Shown piece by piece: positions 1-7,720 of a stretch of DNA of 32,436 nucleotides. The notes below the pieces were generated by a model, which saw nothing but the letters and a program-made list of their open reading frames with translations, was not told the DNA's origin and did not search any database. The stretch comes from Ruminococcus sp. (GTDB lineage: Bacteria; Bacillota; Clostridia; Oscillospirales; Ruminococcaceae), in the NCBI GenBank assembly GCA_030533265.1, contig JAUNJM010000013.1, positions 1 to 32,436 of the forward strand, in the 5' to 3' direction. The position numbers were made by a program, and so were the translations under genes. Each line of letters begins with the position of its first letter. The first letter of the stretch is position 1.

Positions 1-1
1 C

Positions 2-712
2 CTTAAACCCGTTGTAGACTGCCTTGATAAAAACTGGAGAGCAAGAATCCACTTCCCTGCCGACAATCAGACATACTGGGACAAGTGGTTTGAATCCTAT
101 ACGCACTATATAATTCACTATGCTAAGATCGCTGAGCGCACAGGCTGTGAAATGCTCTGCACAGGTTGCGAAATGGAAGGCATGGATTCACAGTCTGAAA
201 GATGTAAAAAAATGATTTCTGCCGTCCGCAAAAAGTATCACGGCATAATTATGCACAATATCAATCACGGTGACGAGATGAGATTCCCATGGCTTACCGA
301 GGTTGATGTTATCGGTATTTCTGCTTACTACAGTGTTTCGACTCCCGAGGACAAAAGCCTTGAACAAATGAAAAAAGCCTGGCTTTCAAAGATAGAGATA
401 CTTGAAAAAGCTCATAAGCTTTACAATAAACCAATAATGTTTGCAGAAATCGGTGTCCGTAATGAGAGTGGCTGCACCATGTATCCATATAACTTCAAGT
501 ATAACACAGACCTCCCTCTTGACGAGGATGAGCAGGCTGATTTCTATGAGTCTGCAATGTGGGCAACATGGGACAAGCCTTGGTTTGCAGGCTATTTCTG
601 GTGGGATTGGAAGGCTATCATTCCTCCTGAAGAAAAGGCTCACGATAACCGTGACTTTACCGTATATGGCAAAAAAGCAGAAGCAGTACTAAAAAAATGG
701 TACACAAAATAA
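2..712 (+). CDS. GH113-like glycoside hydrolase, 3' part
   Basis: The reading frame is open from the left edge, so the N-terminus is outside the window; 236 residues are visible. The visible part resembles the C-terminal half of the GH113 (beta-mannanase-like) TIM barrel. It has a WFESY..HY segment near residues 29-40 and a GCEMEG segment around residue 57, where the family has its acid/base glutamate. FAEIG at residues 147-151 carries the likely nucleophile E149, and an aromatic GYFWWDW strand lies near the end. Known GH113 members hydrolyse beta-1,4-mannan or manno-oligosaccharides; the substrate here is inferred. No signal peptide can be assessed. A strong terminator follows within 25 bp of the stop, so this is the last gene of its transcript. 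An alternative is a related clan GH-A hydrolase. Confidence 0.75.
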   Translation, partial: LKPVVDCLDKNWRARIHFPADNQTYWDKWFESYTHYIIHYAKIAERTGCEMLCTGCEMEGMDSQSERCKKMISAVRKKYHGIIMHNINHGDEMRFPWLTEVDVIGISAYYSVSTPEDKSLEQMKKAWLSKIEILEKAHKLYNKPIMFAEIGVRNESGCTMYPYNFKYNTDLPLDEDEQADFYESAMWATWDKPWFAGYFWWDWKAIIPPEEKAHDNRDFTVYGKKAEAVLKKWYTK

Positions 713-735
713 TTCATAATGCACAATTAACACAA

Positions 736-770
736 AAGCCTGAGAACAAATAATGTTCTCAGGCTTATTT
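736..770 (+). terminator. Rho-independent terminator of the GH113-like gene
   Basis: A 12-bp perfect inverted repeat (736-747 and 755-766, beginning AAGCCTGAGAAC) with a 7-base loop is followed by TATTTAGT. It lies just after the stop at 712 and could also serve the small minus-strand gene ending at 788. Confidence 0.8.
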
Positions 771-787
771 AGTATATACTTTAATTA

Positions 788-937
788 TCAGATTCCACAC
801 TCATCATAATCTTTCCATTTTTCGTAATGAGCCTTATCTTCCAAAAATCTATATACAAGCAATGCCGTTGAAGCAATCACAAGAAACAAAGCTCCCATTA
901 TTGCCCAAAAAGACTTCTTCTCTGAATAATTTGACAT
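788..937 (-). CDS. Small single-pass membrane protein (49 aa)
   Basis: A short ORF starts at ATG 937, preceded by an AAAGGAT ribosome binding site about 8 bases upstream. The 49-residue product has a polar start (MSNYSEKKS). One hydrophobic helix spans about residues 10-29 (WAIMGALFLVIASTALLVY), followed by a charged tail ending DYDECGI. The layout is that of a small inner-membrane protein with its C-terminus probably outside or loosely bound. I do not recognise a family and assign no function. It is a single gene between the GH113-like terminator and the M15 peptidase gene, with a terminator-like hairpin just beyond its stop. The start site, helix and base composition together make it more likely real than chance. 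Confidence 0.55.
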   Translation of the reverse strand: MSNYSEKKSFWAIMGALFLVIASTALLVYRFLEDKAHYEKWKDYDECGI

Positions 938-1022
938 AAGAAAACATCCTTTCTTTTTATACTCCCATTACGGCAGTAATTAATAATTCATAAGTTAATT
1001 ATACTATGAAACTTTATCATTG

Positions 1023-1598
1023 TCAAATATATTTTTCTGAATAAAAATGAAGAAATTCTTCTAAACAAAGACCACTTTCCTTTATAAACATAGCTGCCTC
1101 TGTTCCAACGTATCTGTAATGCCACGGTTCGTATGAAACACCTGTAATATGCTCTTTAAGACGGGGGTACCTGAGAATAAATCCAAAACGCTGTGCATTT
1201 TTGCAAAGCCACCTTGCCTGCTCTGAGCGAAAGAAATCATCTTCAACATCGTCACTCTCAGGTCTGCCAAAGTCTATTGCAAGACCTGCATTATGCTCAC
1301 TGTGTCCCGGCGCAGCAAGAGTTTTCTGCACCTCTTTTTCTGCCTGACTGTGCGAATAGCCTTCCAAAATTTTATCTGCAACGCTCTGTTCCCAAAGCAT
1401 CTTCTGATACTCTCTTGTCCGGTACGCAGAAATTATCTTCAGCTTCACACCATCATTCTGAGCATCAGCAAGCATCATCTCACATTGTCTGCAAGCCTGG
1501 GCTTCGAGATATTTACCCTGTATTTCCGATAACTGCACCCCCTGCTCATACAGCTTCGGCACAGCATTGAATCTGTCTACAAGCATAAGATAATCCAT
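1023..1598 (-). CDS. M15-family metallopeptidase (VanY/VanX-like), no export signal
   Basis: A 191-residue zinc peptidase of the D-Ala-D-Ala carboxypeptidase/dipeptidase superfamily (M15). The signature SxHxxGxAxD is at residues 100-109, giving zinc ligands H102 and D109. The EPWH motif at 157-160 gives catalytic E157 and ligand H160. SAYRT at 57-61 matches the conserved loop before them. The start at ATG 1598 has an excellent site (GGAGGTCAC) four bases upstream, and no start codon lies further upstream in frame before a stop. The protein therefore has no signal peptide or membrane anchor, unlike the second M15 protein at 3396. It probably acts in the cytoplasm (VanX-like dipeptidase) or reaches the wall indirectly. 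It is transcribed divergently from spoIIP. Substrate is not decided by sequence. Confidence 0.85.
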   Translation of the reverse strand: MDYLMLVDRFNAVPKLYEQGVQLSEIQGKYLEAQACRQCEMMLADAQNDGVKLKIISAYRTREYQKMLWEQSVADKILEGYSHSQAEKEVQKTLAAPGHSEHNAGLAIDFGRPESDDVEDDFFRSEQARWLCKNAQRFGFILRYPRLKEHITGVSYEPWHYRYVGTEAAMFIKESGLCLEEFLHFYSEKYI

Positions 1599-1720
1599 AA
1601 ATGTGACCTCCGTGCAATATGTTTTCTTTCTATTATATGTTTTAAAGCTTAAAATGTCATAACTTCTACGTGAAATGAATACATATTTACAAGTAATATA
1701 ACGAAAGGACAGGTTGTTTT

Positions 1721-2884
1721 ATGGAACTTAGAAAAATCTGTATCAGAGCTTTAACGGTTATATTATCAGTCATTCTCGTACCTGTCGGAGTCTGGAGCTG
1801 GGGAAAGGCATCACCTAAGCTTATGAAGGCTGCTTCTGCGTCGGCCGGAATAACCATGGGAGACTATAATACCTTCATTTTCAACGGCAACAACGAAACG
1901 ATAAGAGCCAATACACGAAAATATAATACTCCTGAATTTGAACAGCTTGCACTCAGCCGTCAAAGTGCATGGGACATAGACATGGCTCCTCAGGAGCTTG
2001 AAACCCCAAACAACAAGATATATCATCCCTCTCCAAGCAAGGAGATACTTGATGCTATTCCCTATCCCACAAATCTGACAGGCAATGATGGCCCGATAGA
2101 AGACTACTTTTACGATACATACACAGGTGAACAGTATATAACCCTTGACAACGGCGGACAGGTAAGAAATTGTACCGAGCTTTCAAACGATTTGCTCTAT
2201 AGTGAAAGCCTCAAGGACTTTGACTTTGAGCTTGATCCTGACAGCAAAGAACCTCAGATACTTATTTATCACACTCACGCTACTGAAAGTTTTGAGCTGA
2301 CTAAAAAGGATCATTACGACAGCTCTTTTTCCTGCAAAACTACCGACCCTGAAAAGAGTATAATCGCTGTTGGGAACAAGATATGCGAACAGCTTGACAA
2401 AGCAGGCATACCTTATGTTCACGATACTCTCGTACATGATTATCCCAGCTATGACGGATCTTATCAGTCAAGCCGTGAAACTGTTCAGGAGATATTGAAA
2501 AAATATCCGTCGATAAAAATTGCATTGGACATTCACCGTGACGGCATTGAACGTGAGGACGGTACACGTCTTGCTCCTGTTGTTAAGATAAACGGTAAAA
2601 AAGCTGCACAGATAATGATAATCTCAGGCTGTGATGACGGTACTATGGATATGCCCAATTATCTGAAAAACTTCCACTTCGCATCACATCTGCAATCAGC
2701 ACTTGAAAGCAGTTATAACGGTCTTACTCGTCCAATACTGTTTGATTACAGATTCTATAATCAGGATCTAACAACCGGCTCTCTGCTTATCGAGGTCGGC
2801 AGTCACGGCAATACACTTGATGAGGCTGTTTACAGTGGTGAACTTATTGGAAAACAGCTTGCAAATATCATAAAAAACAACTGA
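1721..2884 (+). CDS. spoIIP: Stage II sporulation protein P, peptidoglycan hydrolase
   Basis: A 387-residue protein with an N-terminal membrane anchor at about residues 9-26 and the SpoIIP amidase domain in the C-terminal half. Signatures are YHTHATES at 183-190, DIHRDG at 270-275, and IEVGSHGNT at 357-365. The histidines and glutamates of these motifs (H184, H186, E189, H272, E358) are the likely zinc and catalytic residues. In Bacillus and Clostridium, SpoIIP works with SpoIID and SpoIIM in the mother cell to thin septal peptidoglycan and drive engulfment, and it has amidase and endopeptidase activity. The start has an AAAGGA site 12 bases upstream. spoIIID follows 68 bp downstream, so the two may share a transcript. 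Divergent from the M15 gene at 1023. Confidence 0.95.
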   Translation: MELRKICIRALTVILSVILVPVGVWSWGKASPKLMKAASASAGITMGDYNTFIFNGNNETIRANTRKYNTPEFEQLALSRQSAWDIDMAPQELETPNNKIYHPSPSKEILDAIPYPTNLTGNDGPIEDYFYDTYTGEQYITLDNGGQVRNCTELSNDLLYSESLKDFDFELDPDSKEPQILIYHTHATESFELTKKDHYDSSFSCKTTDPEKSIIAVGNKICEQLDKAGIPYVHDTLVHDYPSYDGSYQSSRETVQEILKKYPSIKIALDIHRDGIEREDGTRLAPVVKINGKKAAQIMIISGCDDGTMDMPNYLKNFHFASHLQSALESSYNGLTRPILFDYRFYNQDLTTGSLLIEVGSHGNTLDEAVYSGELIGKQLANIIKNN

Positions 2885-2918
2885 TCGGCATTTTTGATGA
2901 CTTATCAGCATATATTTA

Positions 2919-2935
2919 AATACACCAAATGTATT
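2919..2935. repeat. Palindrome in front of spoIIID
   Basis: AATACA and TGTATT arms separated by CCAAA, placed directly against the spoIIID ribosome binding site (GGAAGGA at 2936-2942). It may be an operator or an RNA hairpin limiting ribosome access. No function is shown. Confidence 0.4.
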
Positions 2936-2952
2936 GGAAGGAATGATCTTGA

Positions 2953-3219
2953 ATGATTCAAACCGAGAAAGAACGCTCTGTCATTCTGGGAGAGTATATG
3001 CTCAGCCATAAAACTACCGTCAGAGCAACAGCCAAAGAGTTCGGTATAAGCAAATCCACGGTACATAAAGACCTCACCGACAGACTGCCAAAGGCTTCAC
3101 CGATACTCTTTAAGCAGGTGAAACAACTGCTTGAACAAAACAAAAGAGAACGTCATATCCGTGGAGGACTTGCCACAAAGCATAAATACGAGGAACAACA
3201 TAAACTATATATGAAATGA
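2953..3219 (+). CDS. spoIIID: Sporulation transcription factor SpoIIID
   Basis: An 88-residue DNA-binding protein matching SpoIIID over its whole length. The helix-turn-helix is at about residues 22-42 (TVRATAKEFGISKSTVHKDL), and a basic C-terminal segment carries the conserved RHIRGG and ATKHKY region. In endospore formers SpoIIID acts in the mother cell after sigma-E activation, turning many sigma-E genes up or down. Length is usual for the family. The start at 2953 is set by GGAAGGA ten bases upstream; an ATG at 2943 is out of frame. It lies 68 bp after spoIIP and before a strong terminator, suggesting a small mother-cell operon or an independent promoter in the 68-bp gap. Confidence 0.96.
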   Translation: MIQTEKERSVILGEYMLSHKTTVRATAKEFGISKSTVHKDLTDRLPKASPILFKQVKQLLEQNKRERHIRGGLATKHKYEEQHKLYMK

Positions 3220-3226
3220 TGTGCAT

Positions 3227-3269
3227 AACGACTGTTTTATTCTGATATAAAACGGTCGTTTGCTTTTTG
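3227..3269 (+). terminator. Terminator after spoIIID
   Basis: A 14-bp inverted repeat (3227-3240 and 3247-3260) with one G-T wobble and a 6-base loop, followed by TGCTTTTTGT. It closes the spoIIP-spoIIID unit. Confidence 0.85.
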
Positions 3270-3311
3270 TAAAATATCTCACAATAAATCAAAATAATCA
3301 CAAATATATTA

Positions 3312-3340
3312 TTGATTAATTTGAAAATTGATGGTATAAT
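3312..3340 (+). promoter_or_regulatory. Housekeeping promoter for the M15B gene at 3396
   Basis: TTGATT at 3312-3317, a 17-base spacer, and TATAAT at 3335-3340 with an extended TGG just before the -10. It sits 55 bases upstream of the start codon. This is a near-consensus sigma-A promoter, so the gene is probably expressed during growth, unlike its sporulation neighbours. Confidence 0.7.
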
Positions 3341-3395
3341 TTAATACATATATGACCATTATTTTATTGAAAAATATACAAAGGAAGTTGAATGT

Positions 3396-4175
3396 ATGAA
3401 TAATTATAGCTTTGATGATGTCGCAAGAGAAAAACATATGCAGGAAATCAGACAACGTCGTGCTGAACAGAAAAAACGTGAGCATCGACAGACTGTTGCC
3501 TTTCTGTTCATTTTTATACTTGTTATAACCGGTGCTGTGGCTTATTTTTTAAGCTCGGGAAATGACAACACAGAAAAACAGAATATCCAGCAAAGTTCAT
3601 CTGAAGAACAGGCTGATACTAAGCCAAAAATACCTTCCCGTAAGGTGGAAGTTAAAAACGGTATAACTTATGTCGATGACATTTTGATCGTAAACAAGTC
3701 ATACAGCCTTCCATCAACATATGCTCCTGGTTTGGACCCTGACGCTGAAAAGGCCTTTAATCAAATGGCAAAGGCTGCAAAAAAAGACGGAATAGAGCTT
3801 TTTATCTTTTCAGCCTACCGAAGCTATGATGAACAGAAACAGATATATGATAACTATGTCGTGAGCAGAGGTGAAACTGATACCGATAGGGTGTCTGCAC
3901 GTCCGGGCTTCTCAGAACATCAGACAGGCCTTGCTATTGATGTCAACACCACTGATTTCGGCTTTGAAAATACAAAAGAAGGGAAATGGCTTGCAAAACA
4001 CTGCGTTGAATATGGTTTTATAATCCGTTACCCTGAGGGTAAAAGCGAGTTTACAGACTTTGATTATGAACCATGGCATATAAGATACCTCGGAGTTGAA
4101 ACTGCAAAAAAAGTTGACGAATCGGGTCTTTGCCTTGAAGAATATCTTGGAGTCACTTCTCAATATGATAAATAA
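3396..4175 (+). CDS. Membrane-anchored D-Ala-D-Ala carboxypeptidase, M15B (VanY-like)
   Basis: A 259-residue protein with a charged cytoplasmic start and one membrane helix at about 34-52 (VAFLFIFILVITGAVAYFL). A Gln/Glu/Ser-rich linker runs to about 82, followed by an M15B domain. SEHQTGLAID at 173-182 gives ligands H175 and D182. EPWH at 225-228 gives catalytic E225 and ligand H228; SAYRS at 139-143 is also conserved. VanY-type enzymes trim the terminal D-Ala from peptidoglycan stems outside the membrane. The start is ATG 3396 with an AAGGAAG site. It has its own promoter and is followed by a separate promoter for the next gene, so it is probably monocistronic. Nothing nearby suggests a glycopeptide-resistance cluster, so a housekeeping role is more likely. 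Confidence 0.9.
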   Translation: MNNYSFDDVAREKHMQEIRQRRAEQKKREHRQTVAFLFIFILVITGAVAYFLSSGNDNTEKQNIQQSSSEEQADTKPKIPSRKVEVKNGITYVDDILIVNKSYSLPSTYAPGLDPDAEKAFNQMAKAAKKDGIELFIFSAYRSYDEQKQIYDNYVVSRGETDTDRVSARPGFSEHQTGLAIDVNTTDFGFENTKEGKWLAKHCVEYGFIIRYPEGKSEFTDFDYEPWHIRYLGVETAKKVDESGLCLEEYLGVTSQYDK

Positions 4176-4212
4176 GAAGCACTGAAATTTTTATGAACTT
4201 TTTTGTATTTTC

Positions 4213-4241
4213 TTGCAATAACTAAATTAATATTGTATAAT
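4213..4241 (+). promoter_or_regulatory. Promoter for the PurF-like gene
   Basis: TTGCAA at 4213-4218, exactly 17 bases, then TATAAT at 4236-4241, 38 bases upstream of the ATG at 4280. Confidence 0.7.
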
Positions 4242-4279
4242 TATTTTGTGATTAATTTTTATTGAAAGCAGGAGTTAAT

Positions 4280-5686
4280 ATGGGTGGATTTTTTGGTGCA
4301 GTCACGAAAACCGACTGTGTATACGATATTTTTTATGGCACAGACTATCACTCTCATTTAGGAACAAGACGTGCAGGAATGGTAATGCATGGCGAAAAGG
4401 GTTTTGACAGAGCTATTCACAATATTGAAAACTCTCCGTTCAGAACAAAATTCGCTGATGATGTAAACTCAATGAGCGGTAATATGGGAATCGGCTGTAT
4501 TTCAGATTATGAGCCTCAGCCTCTTATGGTAAGATCTCATCTTGGTACTTATGCTATCACAACTGTCGGAAAAATCAATAACATAGATGAACTTTTAACC
4601 CTTGTTTACGAAAATGGTCATACTCATTTTCTTGAAATGAGTGGCGGTGAAGTAAATGCTACCGAACTTGTCGCTGCGGTTATAAATCAAAAGAACAGTA
4701 TTGTTGAAGGTATTAAATTCGCTCAGGAAAAGATAAAAGGGTCTATGACTCTTATGATCATGACAACTGACGGCATCTATGCTGCAAGGGACAAGCTGGG
4801 AAGAACTCCTGTCGCTCTCGGTAAAAAAGATGATGGTTACTGCATTTCATTTGAATCTTTTGCATACCTGAATTTAGGGTATTCACACTATAGAGAACTC
4901 GGACCTGCTGAAATAGTTTTTGTTACTGCTGATGAGGTCAAAACCGTTTCAGAGCCGAGCAAAAAAATGAAAATATGCTCATTTCTCTGGGTTTATTACG
5001 GCTATCCATGCTCATCATACGAAGGTGTTAGCGTTGAAAAAATGAGATACAACTGTGGTTCAATGCTGGCACAGCGTGACAACGTACATCCTGACATGGT
5101 TGCAGGAGTGCCTGATTCAGGTATTGCTCATGCTATCGGATACTCAAACTATTCAAAGATCCCATTTGCAAGACCTTTCATTAAATACACTCCGACATGG
5201 CCACGTTCATTTATGCCGCCAAACCAGTCGCAGAGAAACCGTATTGCTAAAATGAAGCTTATCCCTATTGACTCTCTCATAAAGGACAAGAGCCTGTTGC
5301 TTATTGACGACTCTATCGTTCGTGGTACTCAGCTCAGAGAAACAACCGAATTTCTTTATCAGAGCGGTGCTAAAGAGGTCCATATCAGACCTGCTTGTCC
5401 GCCACTGCTGTTTGGCTGTAAATATCTGAACTTCTCACGTTCCACATCTGAAATGGATCTTATCGCCAGACGTGTTATTGCAAGACGTGAGGGCGATAAC
5501 GTAAGCGAAGAAGTGCTTCATGACTACGCTGATCCAAACAGTAAGAACTATGCTGAAATGCTGGAAGAAATCCGTAAGGAGCTTAACTTTACTTCTCTCA
5601 GATTCCACAGACTTGACGATATGGTAAAGTCTATAGGTATTGACCCTGAAAATCTCTGTACTTATTGCTGGAGCGGAAAAGAATAA
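4280..5686 (+). CDS. Amidophosphoribosyltransferase paralogue lacking the catalytic Cys
   Basis: A 468-residue PurF-family protein. The N-terminal half is a class II glutamine amidotransferase (Ntn) fold and the C-terminal half a phosphoribosyltransferase. VPDSGIAHAIGYS at 277-289 and the PRPP loop LLLIDDSIVRGT at 339-350 are intact. In true PurF the N-terminal nucleophile is Cys, exposed after Met or propeptide removal. Here the protein begins MGGFFG and has no Cys there, so glutamine hydrolysis should be lost or altered. I chose ATG 4280 because GCAGGAG lies just upstream; an in-frame TTG at 4262 would only add six residues before it. It could be an ammonia-dependent PRPP enzyme or a regulatory relative. 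It is not next to other purine genes here. Confidence 0.8.
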   Translation: MGGFFGAVTKTDCVYDIFYGTDYHSHLGTRRAGMVMHGEKGFDRAIHNIENSPFRTKFADDVNSMSGNMGIGCISDYEPQPLMVRSHLGTYAITTVGKINNIDELLTLVYENGHTHFLEMSGGEVNATELVAAVINQKNSIVEGIKFAQEKIKGSMTLMIMTTDGIYAARDKLGRTPVALGKKDDGYCISFESFAYLNLGYSHYRELGPAEIVFVTADEVKTVSEPSKKMKICSFLWVYYGYPCSSYEGVSVEKMRYNCGSMLAQRDNVHPDMVAGVPDSGIAHAIGYSNYSKIPFARPFIKYTPTWPRSFMPPNQSQRNRIAKMKLIPIDSLIKDKSLLLIDDSIVRGTQLRETTEFLYQSGAKEVHIRPACPPLLFGCKYLNFSRSTSEMDLIARRVIARREGDNVSEEVLHDYADPNSKNYAEMLEEIRKELNFTSLRFHRLDDMVKSIGIDPENLCTYCWSGKE

Positions 5687-5704
5687 TTTATTATACAATA
5701 ACAA

Positions 5705-5735
5705 AACGCTTTCGGAAATCCGAAAGCGTTTTTTC
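5705..5735. terminator. Shared terminator between convergent genes
   Basis: An 11-bp perfect stem (AACGCTTTCGG at 5705-5715 and its complement at 5720-5730) with a 4-base loop, then TTTTCT on the plus strand. It serves the PurF-like gene and may weakly terminate the convergent pullulanase operon. Confidence 0.85.
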
Positions 5736-7696
5736 TATTTATTATTGATCTTTTTAAGAACAACTGCTGAAATCGGTGGCAAACAATATCTTCCACTTAT
5801 CGGGAACTTATTCATTTTACCCTTGTCATTAAGCCTTATATAAAAGCGTCCGTCAGGGAGGTTGATATACCTTTCCTCGTTATAAGGATTGAATGCTATA
5901 AACAGACAAGTATTCTCGTCTGACAGTGTATACGAAATAAAATTGTTGTCGCCTGTGTCCATAAATTTCAAACAGCGTTCAACATCTTCTTTTTTGGAAA
6001 GCCTGAGCAAAGGATAGTTTTTTCTAACCCTTATAAGAGCCTTGTAATACTCAAAAACATCAATGTTTTCAGCCTTCTCATTCCACTTCACAGCATTAGT
6101 GAAATCCGGTGCATTGTAGCTGTCGTGACTGAAAATATTGGTATCATTCGGAGTTTCACCCTCTTTGAGTATCCTCGGTTTTGATCGCAGGAAATCCTGA
6201 CCAAGCTGTATGAATGGCACGCCCTGCGACAGCATGAGTATAGCTGCTGCAAGCTTGTCCATTTTAACCCTGTCTTCACGTGAACTGTTTTTTGCCGAAA
6301 TCGCAAGCTTATCCCAGAGTGTATTATTGTCATGAGCCTCACAGTAGTTTATTGTCTGTGTTGGCTCAACAGCCCAACAAGCATTGTTAGCATTTTTAAG
6401 TTGCCAGTGCGGTACAGAACCGACAATGCCTCTTTTAAGCACGTCTGCAACATTCCTGTTTCCACTTATATATCCCGTGTCGTGAACGTTGAACGTTCCA
6501 CCCTTTATCGCATCACGCAGATTATCGTTGAACAGTCCGACACTTCCGAAACTATATGAATTGAACTTGTACGCAAGCTTGTCGTATGGCAGAGGCGATT
6601 CTCCACCTGTCCAGCCCTCACCATACATCAACAATGTTGGGTCGAACTGGTTCAGCTCGTCACGGATCATGTTGACCGTTTCAATATCATGAAGTCCCAT
6701 AAGATCAAATCTGAAACCGTCAAGTTTATACTCGGTTGCAAGAAATTTGAGCGAATTTATCATAAATCTTCGCATCATAAGATGTTCAGAGGCTGTTTCA
6801 TTACCACAACCCGAACCATTTGAAAACTTGCCATCCTCTTTAAGACGGTGATAATAGTATGGGAACGACTTATGAAAAGCAGATTCTTCAGTGAAATATG
6901 TATGATTATAAACCACGTCCATAATAACACCGATACCATTCTTATGCAGTGCCATTATGAGCTGTTTGAACTCGTTGATACGGCGTTTTGGCTCGGTTGC
7001 ATCGGTGGAATATGAACCTTCAAGACAGTTATAGTTTTTTGGATCGTAACCCCAGTTATACTGTACCTTGTGAGGTTTGCTTTCATCAACGGTAGCATAG
7101 TCAAAAACAGGAAGCAGGTGAACATGAGTCACTCCCAGATCCTTGATGTGATCAAGGCAGGTAGTAACATTTTCATATTTTGTACCTGTTTCAGTGAACG
7201 CAAGGAACTTGCCCTTGTTCCAGTATGGTATGCCACTTGACTTATCTGCCGAAAAGTCACGCACATGACACTCGTAAATAACAGCATCGCACGGTGATAA
7301 ACAAACCGGTCTTGCAACTTTTTCCCAACCGTAAGGATTTGTCTTTGACATATCAAGGACTGCTCCCCTGTTACCATTGACTCCACAGGCTTTTGCATAA
7401 ATATCTATCGTTTCATATTTGATTTTGTGATCAAACTCGTATGTGAATGTATAAAAATCACCGTCAATATCCCTGAGTATCTCCACATACCATACACCGT
7501 GCATATGCCTTTCAAGAGGCAGTGTTTCAATGAGATTATCTCCCTCACCATCAGTATAAAGATTGAGATACACAGCCGTTGCCAACGGTGACCACGTTCT
7601 GAACTGTGTTTTCCCGTCCTTAAAAACAACGCCCAAATCGTTTCCGTCATAGGCGTTGTTCTTATCAAACTCTTCATAATTTGTTATTTTATACAT
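5735..7696 (-). CDS. pulA: Type I pullulanase (GH13)
   Basis: A 653-residue alpha-1,6-debranching enzyme of the GH13 pullulanase type. An N-terminal CBM48-like beta domain occupies about residues 20-90. The type I hallmark YNWGYDP is at 213-219, followed by conserved region I (MDVVYNH, 259-265). The nucleophile is D331 in GFRFD, the acid/base E360 in MYGEGW, and the transition-state stabiliser D456 in YCEAHDN. There is no signal peptide, so it acts inside the cell, probably on glycogen or imported branched maltodextrins. The start is ATG 7696 behind AAGGGG; an upstream in-frame TTG at 7717 nearly touches the psd stop and has no good site. It is the last gene of a minus-strand operon, 24 bp after psd. 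Confidence 0.93.
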   Translation of the reverse strand: MYKITNYEEFDKNNAYDGNDLGVVFKDGKTQFRTWSPLATAVYLNLYTDGEGDNLIETLPLERHMHGVWYVEILRDIDGDFYTFTYEFDHKIKYETIDIYAKACGVNGNRGAVLDMSKTNPYGWEKVARPVCLSPCDAVIYECHVRDFSADKSSGIPYWNKGKFLAFTETGTKYENVTTCLDHIKDLGVTHVHLLPVFDYATVDESKPHKVQYNWGYDPKNYNCLEGSYSTDATEPKRRINEFKQLIMALHKNGIGVIMDVVYNHTYFTEESAFHKSFPYYYHRLKEDGKFSNGSGCGNETASEHLMMRRFMINSLKFLATEYKLDGFRFDLMGLHDIETVNMIRDELNQFDPTLLMYGEGWTGGESPLPYDKLAYKFNSYSFGSVGLFNDNLRDAIKGGTFNVHDTGYISGNRNVADVLKRGIVGSVPHWQLKNANNACWAVEPTQTINYCEAHDNNTLWDKLAISAKNSSREDRVKMDKLAAAILMLSQGVPFIQLGQDFLRSKPRILKEGETPNDTNIFSHDSYNAPDFTNAVKWNEKAENIDVFEYYKALIRVRKNYPLLRLSKKEDVERCLKFMDTGDNNFISYTLSDENTCLFIAFNPYNEERYINLPDGRFYIRLNDKGKMNKFPISGRYCLPPISAVVLKKINNK

Positions 7697-7720
7697 TAAA
7701 TTGAACCCCTTGGTCAAGTA

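Noticed and set aside
4262..4279. TTG start for the PurF-like gene
   Set aside because: The ribosome binding site lies inside this extension and correctly precedes ATG 4280. The extension would not restore a catalytic Cys.
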